This document shows positions 19,150 to 29,500 of a DNA stretch of 64,000 bases, piece after piece. Under the pieces are notes generated by a model that saw nothing but the letters and a program-made list of their open reading frames with translations, did not search any database and had not been told where the DNA came from. Source of the stretch: Lewinellaceae bacterium (GTDB taxonomy: Bacteria; Bacteroidota; Bacteroidia; Chitinophagales; Saprospiraceae). Location of the stretch: positions 1 through 64,000 of the forward strand of contig JADJSY010000006.1 in NCBI GenBank assembly GCA_016711435.1. The letters run 5' to 3'. Numbering within the stretch: the stretch's first letter is position 1; each line of letters begins with the position of its first letter. Both the position numbers and the translations under genes were made by a program.

Positions 19150-20820
19150 ATGCACAATAGTCCTTTAGTCCGCACCCTCCAATTGCTTCGGCAGGAAGAG
19201 CTGGATACCCTGTATTTATTCGTTCAGTCACCTATTTTCAACATAGTTCGGCCGGAAGAAACCCTCGATTTATTTGAATATTTAAAAAAATACTACCCGC
19301 TATTTGATCACCAGGCCTTGCACCGTGAACAGGCAGGCAGGCATTTTTTCCCTCAAAGCAAAGATTCGGTAGCGACATTGCACCGCACTATGACGCAATT
19401 GATGGCCATTGTGCGAAAATTTATCACGTTTCAGCACTGGACGGCTATTGAGGAAAATGCGGCCCGGCAAAAGGGATCTGCCGCCCCAGTTGCCGCTTCG
19501 ATGCACGATACCAGGCAACGCCTGGCCCTGATGCGGTTTTACAGCGAGCGCCTGCACCAGCAAAAAGCGCCGATTCCCGCAGCACGCCAGCAAGTGGAAA
19601 GTATAGAATCCGAAAGCAAGCGCCGCGAACGAAAAGCCGAAAACTTTTTCCTGAATTTATACCAGCAGGCCAAAAAGGAGATCGACAGCCATAAAGAGTT
19701 CAAAAACTTTGAGGAATACGAATTCACAGACTTCCACTATTTCAGGTTTTTACTGGAACAGGAAAAATCGTTTTACGAAGGACTACAGGAAAATCATTCG
19801 AGCGACCAGAATTTTCTCCACACCATGGAGCAACTGGACGAGTTTTACCTGCTCAACAAACTCGACCTGATGTGCAAACTCATGCACCACCAGCGCCTGG
19901 CGGAGATATACGACAAGGATTCGGATGAGTATCAGCGGCTGCAAACCAACCGCGATATTACCCGCCAGTTTGCCCATTTGCTGACGGAACACCACTACCT
20001 GCAAACGCCGGCCATCCGGTTGTACTGCCTGATGCTCGATTTTCTCACGCAGGACGACCCGGAGCAGGCCGACGAACTTTCCATACAAATCGGTCACTGG
20101 ATGGAAGAATATCCGAATATGCTCCCCACGGCGCGTTTGCGCGATTGCAAAATCATGTGGCGCAGTTTCTGGCCCAGCCGCTACCTCGAAACCAAAGACC
20201 GCCGTTTTCTGGAGCGCCTGTTCCTCATTCAACTCGATCAGTTGCGGGTAATCGGCCCGACAGCCGGACTGCCCAGCAGTCAGTTTCAAAATATCCTGTT
20301 TACCGCCCTGAAAGTGGGGCGCGTACACTGGGCAGAAATATTTTACAACGAATTTAAAGGGCGTATCATCGGCACGCAACAACAGGAAATGATCGCCGAT
20401 ATTCTCCGGGCCGTGCTGATGTTCCATCAAAAAGAATTTAACAAGGCCGCGAAAATACTGCCGCATTACCTGCATTACGGCGAATTGGACGACATCTATC
20501 TATACGCCATCACTGCCACTTTAGATGCCCGCATCCGCTACGAACTGGATACACTGGATAGCGACTACGCTGAAAATATGCTTCGCGCTACCTCCACCCA
20601 TATCCGCCGCGACGACGCGATGCCGATGCACCGGCGCGATCAAAGGGTGCGATTTTTCAGTTTCGTTACGGCACTCGACAAACTCAGGCAACAACTGAGC
20701 AGAAAGGAAAAAATAAGCGCCGGGCTGGCAAAAATCAGAAAACGCCTCGATCAGGAGACCGTTGTGGACTGGGAATGGCTGGAAGAAAAATATGCCGCGC
20801 TAAACCAGGCTGTAAAGTAA
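19150..20820 (+). CDS. Conserved helical protein of unknown function (556 aa)
   Basis: An intact, acidic/basic-rich, almost entirely alpha-helical protein without signal peptide or TM segment, so probably cytoplasmic. The N-terminus (MHNSPLVRTLQLLRQEELDT) and the regular helix-turn-helix spacing suggest a TPR/HEAT-like solenoid scaffold, with a strongly charged coiled segment around residues 150-190 (SESKRRERKAENFF). No catalytic motif is visible. Paralogous proteins of this kind are common in Saprospiria, but I know of no assigned function. It converges on the MBOAT gene. Confidence 0.72.
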   Translation: MHNSPLVRTLQLLRQEELDTLYLFVQSPIFNIVRPEETLDLFEYLKKYYPLFDHQALHREQAGRHFFPQSKDSVATLHRTMTQLMAIVRKFITFQHWTAIEENAARQKGSAAPVAASMHDTRQRLALMRFYSERLHQQKAPIPAARQQVESIESESKRRERKAENFFLNLYQQAKKEIDSHKEFKNFEEYEFTDFHYFRFLLEQEKSFYEGLQENHSSDQNFLHTMEQLDEFYLLNKLDLMCKLMHHQRLAEIYDKDSDEYQRLQTNRDITRQFAHLLTEHHYLQTPAIRLYCLMLDFLTQDDPEQADELSIQIGHWMEEYPNMLPTARLRDCKIMWRSFWPSRYLETKDRRFLERLFLIQLDQLRVIGPTAGLPSSQFQNILFTALKVGRVHWAEIFYNEFKGRIIGTQQQEMIADILRAVLMFHQKEFNKAAKILPHYLHYGELDDIYLYAITATLDARIRYELDTLDSDYAENMLRATSTHIRRDDAMPMHRRDQRVRFFSFVTALDKLRQQLSRKEKISAGLAKIRKRLDQETVVDWEWLEEKYAALNQAVK

Positions 20821-20896
20821 TCAGTCCGAAGTGCGAAGTCGTCAGTGCGAAGTGGGTCACCAAAACACTAAAACCCAAAAACACCAAAACACCCTC
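20821..20896. repeat. Intergenic short-period motifs, half-elements
   Basis: The 76 bp gap between convergent genes holds GAAGTGCGAAGTCGTC with a second copy AGTGCGAAGTGG, then a CAAAACACTAAAACCC/AAACACCAAAACACC stretch. The first motif recurs (reverse) at 59324-59345; the second resembles one arm of inverted repeats B and E. No complementary arm is present. Confidence 0.55.
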
Positions 20897-22366
20897 CTAA
20901 AACTGAAAATAAATAAACGGCTGCACATCGGCAGATTTGATCTGCATGACCAGGATAACTACTGCCGTAATTAATAGTGCTTTGAAAACGAGGGGCATTG
21001 CAGTGACCGCGCGTTGCCCCCACAACTCAGCCGAAGGCGGCAGCATGTGCAAGCCGTATCCCAGCGACATCCAAAAGATTACCGTGGCATATCCGCTTAA
21101 AAAGTCAGGGAAAATTTCGGGCCGGAAATCAAAAACGATCTGGTGCAACATCGACTGTATGATATCCATGTTTTCCGCCCGGAAAAATATCCAGCAGAAA
21201 CAGACAAAGTGAAACGTCCACAAACCGCCCAAGGCACGGCGAAATACCCCCGGTTTGTTGGGAAAGGTCTCTTTCCACCAGCGTTCCACCGCCAATGCGA
21301 CTCCATGCAGGCCACCCCAAATAATAAAACGGGTAGAGGCGCCGTGCCAGAATCCGCCCAGCAGCATGGTGAGCATCAGGTTGATATAGGTGCGAACACG
21401 CCCCTTTCGGTTGCCGCCCAGGGGTATGTAGAGATAATCGCGCAGCCAGGTCGACAGGGAAATATGCCACCTTTGCCAGAACTCTGTGACACTGAGCGAC
21501 TGATAAGGAGAATTGAAATTCGGCGGAAACTGGAATCCCAGCAGCAGCCCGATGCCGATCGCCATATCGGTATAACCGCTGAAGTCGCAGTAAATCTGCA
21601 TCGCATAACCATATATGCCAAACAGGTTTTCCAGCCCCGAATACACCTGCGGCGATTCGAAAATGCGCTCCACAAAATTGACGCTGATATAGTCGGAAAT
21701 CACTGCTTTTTTGAATAACCCGGTACAGATTAAATATACCCCGCGTCCGAAATCCTCCCGTTTCATCACCCAGGGCCGGTGGATTTGAGGCAAAAAGTCA
21801 ACCGCACGCACAATTGGCCCCGCTACCATTTGTGGGAAAAAAGTGACAAAAAAAGCGTAATCCCAGATACTGTCAATCGATTTCAACTCGCCGCGATACA
21901 CATCTATGGTGTAACTCAGCGATTGAAACGTAAAAAACGAAATACCTACCGGCAGAAAAATATCAAACGGCCCTATCGACGCGCCTGAAATACCGTTGAT
22001 GATTTCTGCAAAATAATTGGTGTACTTGAAATAAGCCAGCATCCCCAGGTTGGCAATCAGGCTCCAAACCAACAGAATTTTTTTGGAGCGTTTGGTTTCA
22101 GCCTGCTCGATCCAGCGAGCCAGGTGATAATCGACAACTACGCTCGCCACCAAAAGCAGGAAAAAGATGCCGCTGCTTTTATAATAAAAAAATACCGAAA
22201 AGAGCGTCGCCCAGACGATGCGCGCGCGTTCGTGCGGCAGCAAAACCTTGTAAATCAACAGAAAACCCAGAAAAAAGAAAATAAAGACGCCACTGCTGAA
22301 TATCAGCGGCGATTCCGGGTGGTAAACAAACTGATCGAGGATTTTAGAAAAATCGAACTGAAACAT
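20897..22366 (-). CDS. MBOAT family O-acyltransferase (AlgI-like)
   Basis: 489 residues with 10-12 hydrophobic segments, the usual AlgI/DltB-like size. MBOAT features seen: FFFLGFLLIYKVLLPHERARI at the N-terminus, QMVAGPIVRA, DFSGYTDMAIGIGLLLGF, FWQRWHISLSTWLRDYLYIPLGGNR and the catalytic-histidine region LGGFWHGASTRFIIWGGLHG. Such inner-membrane enzymes move acyl groups from a cytoplasmic donor to an extracytoplasmic polymer or glycan. A partner esterase-like AlgJ/AlgX gene is not adjacent, so the acceptor is unknown. YggS lies upstream on the same strand, separated by an 85 bp perfect inverted repeat. Confidence 0.9.
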   Translation of the reverse strand: MFQFDFSKILDQFVYHPESPLIFSSGVFIFFFLGFLLIYKVLLPHERARIVWATLFSVFFYYKSSGIFFLLLVASVVVDYHLARWIEQAETKRSKKILLVWSLIANLGMLAYFKYTNYFAEIINGISGASIGPFDIFLPVGISFFTFQSLSYTIDVYRGELKSIDSIWDYAFFVTFFPQMVAGPIVRAVDFLPQIHRPWVMKREDFGRGVYLICTGLFKKAVISDYISVNFVERIFESPQVYSGLENLFGIYGYAMQIYCDFSGYTDMAIGIGLLLGFQFPPNFNSPYQSLSVTEFWQRWHISLSTWLRDYLYIPLGGNRKGRVRTYINLMLTMLLGGFWHGASTRFIIWGGLHGVALAVERWWKETFPNKPGVFRRALGGLWTFHFVCFCWIFFRAENMDIIQSMLHQIVFDFRPEIFPDFLSGYATVIFWMSLGYGLHMLPPSAELWGQRAVTAMPLVFKALLITAVVILVMQIKSADVQPFIYFQF

Positions 22367-22408
22367 AGAGGGCTGTATCCAAGGGCGGGCAAAAGTATAA
22401 AAATTAGT

Positions 22409-22613
22409 TTATCTGTTGAGAGGTTTATAGGTTGAGAGGTTGAGGGAGATCCCGCTTGGCTTTAGTTTGGTTGTTTGGACTGAATTTTTCAGGTATTTAA
22501 AGGAAGGAGGAATAACAACTTACACATGCCTGAAAAATTCAGTCCAAACAACCAAACTAAAGCCAAGCGGGATCTCCCTCAACCTCTCAACCTATAAACC
22601 TCTCAACAGATAA
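22409..22613. repeat. Long intergenic inverted repeat D (85 bp perfect arms)
   Basis: Arms 22409-22493 and 22529-22613 are exact complements over 85 bp with a 35 nt loop. The outer third is short-period (GTTGAGAGGTTTATAGGTTG); the inner part is unique. It lies between two leftward genes and ends 2 bp before the YggS stop codon, so YggS transcripts run into it. No transposase or TIR-like end is visible. A half-element of the same outer motif occurs at 62417-62442. Confidence 0.92.
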
Positions 22614-22615
22614 CC

Positions 22616-23269
22616 CTACCTCATCCCAAACAACAAGCTCCCAATCCGCACCATCGTACTACCCTCTTCCACGGCAATTTCCCAGTCGCCCGACATGCCC
22701 ATAGAGATTTCGCGGAAATGGGGATCATTTGGGAAAAAAGCCTTTTTGATCTGTTGAAAAATCTCCTGCAAATGGTGGAATTCGCTGCGCACCAATGCTT
22801 TATCATCGGAAAATGAAGCCATTCCCATCACCCCGCACAAGCGCACGTGCTTCAGTTGTTGAAACGCCGGGCTTTGCAGCAGGGCCACAGCCTCCGTTTC
22901 ATCCAACCCGAATTTTGTTTCTTCCTGCGCAATATGAAATTGTAACAGACAATCGATCGTTCGATTGGCTTTGGCGGCCTGTTTGTCAATTTCAGCCAGC
23001 AGCCGAAGACTGTCTACCGAATGAATCATCTGAACGAAACCTGCAATTAATTTTACCTTGTTCGTTTGCAAATGACCAATTAAATGCCATTCTGCGTCAT
23101 CAGGCAGCGCATCCCGTTTTTCGAGCATCTCCTGTACGCGATTTTCTCCAAAAATACGTTGTCCTGCCCGGTAGAGTTCCAGCAGGCGTTCCGGCGGCTG
23201 TGTTTTGGAAACAGCCACCAATCTGACATTTTTTGCAGCGAGCAGGGAAACAAGTGTGTTAAATTTCAT
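22616..23269 (-). CDS. YggS family pyridoxal phosphate homeostasis protein
   Basis: 217 residues, normal for the YggS/PROSC family. The PLP-binding lysine lies in VRLVAVSKTQP; also seen are IFGENRVQEM, WHLIGHLQTNKVK, HSVDSLRLLAEI, GLCGVM-like VRLCGVMGMAS and the C-terminal LSMGMSGDWEIAVEEG-like motif followed by VRIGSLLFG. The protein binds PLP without known catalysis and buffers PLP supply. ATG 23269 is preferred; the frame is open 15 codons upstream but those residues are not family-like. It precedes MBOAT on the same strand with inverted repeat D between them. Confidence 0.92.
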   Translation of the reverse strand: MKFNTLVSLLAAKNVRLVAVSKTQPPERLLELYRAGQRIFGENRVQEMLEKRDALPDDAEWHLIGHLQTNKVKLIAGFVQMIHSVDSLRLLAEIDKQAAKANRTIDCLLQFHIAQEETKFGLDETEAVALLQSPAFQQLKHVRLCGVMGMASFSDDKALVRSEFHHLQEIFQQIKKAFFPNDPHFREISMGMSGDWEIAVEEGSTMVRIGSLLFGMR

Positions 23270-23507
23270 GTGGGCAAAGGTATGGTCGCAGCCAGATTTT
23301 GTGCTGAAAAACAATCGCTTGTCCTGAATTAGCGGCTTTTTTAAGTGGTTTGATAAAAAAATTTAATAAGTAAAGAAGCCTTAACGCCGGCAGGCAATGT
23401 GTTTTGAAGCATTTCACGCTACCTTAGCGCCCCGTTCAAACTATTCGAGCCGATTACGACCAATTATGCAGTATTTCACTTCAACATCTGCTGTTTCTTA
23501 TCCCTGT

Positions 23508-26500
23508 ATGCCTCTCCGATTTATTCCAATTTCTGTCGTGCTGACACTGTTTTTGTGCGCACAAACTGCCCAGTCGCAAGTCACCATCTGGCAGGAAAAT
23601 TTCAGCGGCGCCAACCAGGGTTGGACGGCTGCATTTGTAAATTGTTTTAACAACTATTTTGCAGCGGTTGCTCCCGCAGGCCCTCCCGCAGCCCCGCCCG
23701 GCATCACTTATCCTGCCTTCCGCCTCAATGATGTGGAAGGAACCTGCTGTACGGCTAACCCGAATGACGGCGGCAATAATGTGGGTCAATGGGAAACAAA
23801 TGCCATCAACATCAACGGCTATTGCAATGTCACCCTATCTGCCAACTGGGGAGCAGACGGCGATTTTGAATGTGATTATCCCGCAGCGCCTGCATTTGGA
23901 TGTGTCCGTCTGGCCCGCCTGATAACGGACATGATCAGCTGGTATTTTATTACAGTATAGATGGAGGCGCCTGGACCCAGTTTTATTATGTTTGTGGCAG
24001 CGGCGCCGATCAGTCCAATCCCGGTTTTGCCATTGGTGGCGCCTCCGGCGATCCGGGTAGCAATGGTACTGCTGCAATTGCCGGTTTGAGCGGGGGAAGT
24101 GTCCGGATACGCATTTCCGGCGCTAACAAATCCAACGATGAATATTACTTTTTTGATAATATACGGGTAAGCGGCGTACAAAAACCCACGGTGAATCAAC
24201 CCGCTGATGTTACCGTTTGTTCTGGTCAAAACGCCGTGATACCTGCCTTCACCGGCACCGGAACTCCTGCGCCGACCTACGCCTGGACAAACAGCAACAC
24301 CATGATTGGACTGGGCGCTTCGGGTAATGGCAATATTGCCAGTTTCGCCACGCCGGCCGGCCTTACTGCCCCGCGTGTCGGTACAATTACCGTGACACCG
24401 ACTTCGGCTGGTTGTCCCGGCGACCCGGTTTCATTTACGGTTACGGTTGTTCCCGGCCCTACTCCCGTGCTGGGTACCGCCGATTTATGCACCAATTCAG
24501 GTATTTTCAGTTTGAATGCCTTGCGCGACCCGCTGGTTCCCAACGGAACCTGGTCTGGTCCGGGCGTCACGGGTACCAACTTCAATCCTGCGCTCCAGAA
24601 TGGGGTCGTCAACCTGACCTTTACCCCTACCGGCGCTTGTGCAGGTCCGGCAACGATGACAACCATTACGGTGTCGCCGGCGCCAACGGCCACGTTCAGC
24701 CCCACCTCGCCTGTATGTACCGGTGCACAAACCAATCTGAATGTCAGTTTACGGGAACGGGGCCTTGGACATTCAATCTATTTGCCGGCGCTATGCTGGT
24801 AAATAGTTTCACTGCCAATAGCAGTCCTTTTCAAATTCCCGTAACACCCACAGGAGCAACCACTTACAGCATTCAGAGTTTACAGGATGCGAATTGTAAC
24901 GGCGCCAATGCGTCGGTGATGCAAGCCGTGAGTCCTGCGCCATCCGGCGTGTTAAGCCTTGTAGGAAGTAATAATATATGTCTGGGGCAGAATGCTACGG
25001 TGTCTGTCAATTTTTCAGGAGGTAGTGCGCCATATACATTTGTCATTGCGATCAACGGTGTCGACCAGGCGCCGATGGCTACCAATGCCGATCCTTTTCA
25101 ATTTCCGGTAACGCTCATAGAACCCTCTACGATTACCCTTACAAGTGTCACGGCCGGCGGCTGCACGGGTACCGGTTCCGGAGCTGCGAACGTAAATGTC
25201 AGAACGCCACCGACAGCTGCCCTGACTCCAGGTAACACAACAATTTGCAGCGGACAGTCCGTTCCCCTGGAAATAGCGTTTACCGGCACTGCGCCATTTA
25301 CTTTTGTATATAGCATCAATGGCGTCAACCAGGCGCCTGTCAGCACTTCCGATTTATTATTTACCCTGAATGTGGCGCCTGTCAGCGGCGTGAATACTTA
25401 TAACCTGGTGAGTGTTAACTCATCCGGGTGTCCGGGCACTGTGGGGGGTTAGCTATGTGATTACCGTTGGCGGATCAGCCCCAACGGCTACCCTGACTTC
25501 AGGTAATACAACGATTTGCAACGGGCAGTCTGTACCCCTGCAAGTAACGTTTACCGGAACCGCGCCATTTACCTTTGTATACAGTATTAATGGCGTCAAC
25601 CAGGCGCCGGTTACCACTTCTAATTTATTACACACCTTTAATGTGGCCCCCACCAGCGGGGTAAACACCTATACCCTGGTGAGTGTTACCTCTGGCGGGT
25701 GCGCGGGTACGGTGGGGGGTAGTTATGTGATTACCGTTGGCGCAACGGCCCCCACGGCGACCCTGACTTCCGGCAATGCGACGATTTGCAACGGCCAGTC
25801 CATCCCATTAGAGGTAGCATTAACCGGTACCACTCCTTTTACTTTTGTGTACAGTATTAACGGAGTCGACCAGCCGCCTGTCACTACGTCTGATTTATTT
25901 TACACCATCAATGCGGCGCCCACCAGCGGGGTGAATACGTATACCCTGGTGAGTGTCAGCGCTTCCGGCTGCCCTGGCACCGTAGGCGGCAGTTATACCA
26001 TCACGGTAGGTGCAGCGCCGACCGCTACCCTTTCAGGTATGACTTCCGTTTGTCAGGGGCAAGCCGCCGATCTTACCGTAACTTTTACCGGTACTGGACC
26101 ATATACTTTCAATTATACGGCTGATGGCGTTGCCCAAACACCGGTTACAACTTCTGCCAATCCTTACACGCTGAGTGTTTCTCCGGCTGTGAATACGACC
26201 TACTTACTAACAAGTGTGGATGTAAGCGGTTGTGTCGGCACCGTTTCCGGACAGGGCGTGGTTACTGTTGAAACCAGCCCCAGCGGTTTGTTGCTGAATG
26301 GAGGCAACCTGCTTTGCAGCGGGCAAAGCGATACCCTGCGGTTTGATTTTATGGGCCCCGGGCCTTACACTTTTGTGTATTCGGTCAATGGCGTCAATCA
26401 GGCGCCGATCACCACGCCAAACACAACGTTCAATATTCCGATCATACCCGCAGTTGGTATGAGCGATTATGTGCTGGAAAGTGTGGACGCACCCGGATGC

Positions 26501-29500
26501 CCTGGATCCGCCGGAGGTACCTATTCGGTAGAAGTGGTTGCGCCGGTTACTGCCGCCCTTTCAGGTACTGCGACTATTTGCGCCAATACCTCGACGAACC
26601 TGACGATTAATTTTACAGGAACAGGCCCGTATACGGTTAATTATACTGCAAATGGCATTGCGCAAACGCCGATTGTGACCAGTAACAGCACATTTTCATT
26701 TCCGGTCACACCCCTCTCCACCACTTCCTATATGTTGACAAGTGTCACCGCAGACGGCTGTAGTGGTACTATATCTGGCGGTGCGGTTATTACCGTGACG
26801 GATGTACCCACCGGGGTTGTTTCGGGAGGAGAACAAATTTGTACCAATGGCCCAGGTACTACTATAGATTTCACTTTTACCGGCGCCGGCCCATATACGT
26901 TTATTTATTCCGCAAATAATGTTCCGCAGCCACCCATCACGACCAACAATCCCAACTTTTCGCTTGCTGTCAATCCGATAAACGGTACCATTTACCGGTT
27001 GGTCAGTTTGACAAACGGCGCCTGCAACGGTACCGTGTCAGGGCAGGCGATTGTATTTGTATTTACACCTCCGACTGCTGTAATGTCGGGCAGCGATACT
27101 TTTTGTAATTCGGCAGACACCAGTATCATGATCGATTTAACCGGTACACAGCCATTTATTGTTGTGTACAGTATAGATGGCGTTGTTCAACCGCCGGATA
27201 CTACTTTTGAAGACCCTTATTTTATCCCGATAAATACCAATGTAACGACCACGTACCAGTTAATCAGTGTTGAGTCGCCGGGTTGTGTGGGCAATGCGCA
27301 AGGTTCGGCAACCATTACGGTCAATTATCCGCCATCGTATACCAACCTTCAACTGAATTGTAATGCTGTAACGAATAATTATACCGTTTCCTTTGAAGTA
27401 CTGAACGCTACCTTGCCTCTTACACTTGTATCCAGTTCCGTACCCGGAACATTCACCGGATCTCAATTTACGAGTAGCGCAATACCACAGGCACAGGGCT
27501 ATAATTTTGTTTTTCACGATGCCAATGATTGTGGCGACATAACGGTGAGCGGTCCTTCTACCTGCAACTGTATAACAAATGCAGGCACCATGGATTTGAC
27601 AGATACGGTAGAGGTTTGTGTGGGGGCTGTTGCTACCGCTACACACAACAATAATTTTATCAACGACGGCAACGATGTATTGCGGTTTATCCTGCATACC
27701 AACCCGGCCATACCGGTAGGCGCCATCCTGGCATGGAACACAACACCCTCTTTCACTTTCCAGCCCGGAATGCAAACGGGGGTCACCTACTACATTTCAG
27801 CAGTAGCTGGCAATCCGGATGTCAATGGCAATGTGGATTCTACGGATATATGCATCAAAATATCGCAGGGGACGCCTGTTGTGTTTTTCCCCCTGCCCAC
27901 CGCTTCACTGGGGCCTAACGGCAGTGTTTGCGCCGGAAGCCAGTTTATCATTCCGGTAACGCTTACCGGCGTTCCGCCTTATTCGCTGACCTGGGCCTTA
28001 AACGGCGTACAACAACCCACGCAGGCCAATATTCCAAGCGCCAGTTTCCAGTTAGCCATTCAACCGGCTATCAATACCACCGTAACGCTGGTTTCGGTAG
28101 GTGATGCCCGCTGCACTACTTCCGCTGCGGACACGGCGGTAATAACGGTCAATACGGCGCCGCAAATACAAAACCTGAATATCAGTTGTAACCTTGCGAC
28201 ACAAACGTATATCATTCGGTTTGTGGCTGCGGGTACAGCGCCTTTTAATGTAAGCGGCCTGGTCGGATCATTTGTCAACGATACTTTTACCAGCGTTCCG
28301 ATACCAATTATCAGCAATTATTCCTTCTCTTTGAGCGATGCCAACAACTGTGGTCAGACGCCCGCAGCCGGCATGGCCAACTGTGGCTGTCTGACCGACG
28401 CCGGGATGATGAGTCAGACACAAGTACTTGCATGTCAGACAGATAGTATTAGTGTGGCACTGGTAACAGCTGATACCTTAGACCCAAATGACGTTTTACT
28501 TTATATTCTACACGACCAGCCTGGATTGACGCCCATCGGCAATATCCTTGCCTGGAGCAGTACGCCGACCTTCGGTTTTGTGGCGGGAATGCAAACCAAT
28601 ACCACGTATTATATTTCCTCCATCGCCGGCAACCCGGATGGCAACGGAATGATCGATCTGAACGATCCCTGCCTGGATGTGGCGGATGGCACGCCGATTA
28701 TTTTTAACGGGTTGATTGGCGCGCTTACTTCCTTTGATACGCTTGTTTGCGCCGGAACACCTATTGAACTGACGGTCAATTTTGCCGGCGCGGCGCCTTT
28801 TTCGTTTACCACTTCTCAATCGGGTGTTGCAGACCCAACCGTTTCCGGTTTGACGGATGATTCCTACACATGGATTTTTACCGCTACACAAAATACCGTG
28901 ATTCAATTAGATTCGGTGAGCGACCTGTTTTGCAGCGTCGGAACGGTTTCAGGGATTGTGAATATTGGCATACATAGCAGCCCGTCTATTCAAAATGTGC
29001 AGACTATCTGTGATGAAAACACCGCGACCTACACGGTAACATTTGATGTTGCAAGCGGAGTTTCGCCTTATTTTGTCTCTGGAGATGCCGGTACGCTCAC
29101 CGGGACACAATTTGTAAGTGATCCGATCGCATTTGGAACCGGGTATTCATTTTTTCTGCGCGATACATTTAATTGTACGCAGGATACTGTGAGCGGCATG
29201 TCTCCCTGCAGTTGCCCTACACAGGCCGGAAGTATGGATCAGACGCCTTTGTTGCTTTGCAATGGTTTTGCCGCAAATTTCGCTGCACCCACCGGTGGCG
29301 TATTGGGCACGGGCGATGTTTTGGTATATTATTTAGTGAGTAGCGGTACCAGTCCAGGCGCCTGGACGGTTGTAGACAGCAGCACTACGCCTACTTTTAA
29401 TTATAACAGCACTGCAATAACTGACGGAACAACTTACTTTATCTTCGCAGTAGCCGGCACCGCATTGGCAGCCGGAGTAGACCCGGCAGATCCCTGTATC

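Noticed and set aside
22409..22613. Insertion sequence or CRISPR-like repeat
   Set aside because: There are only two arms in inverted orientation with no spacers, transposase or target duplication.
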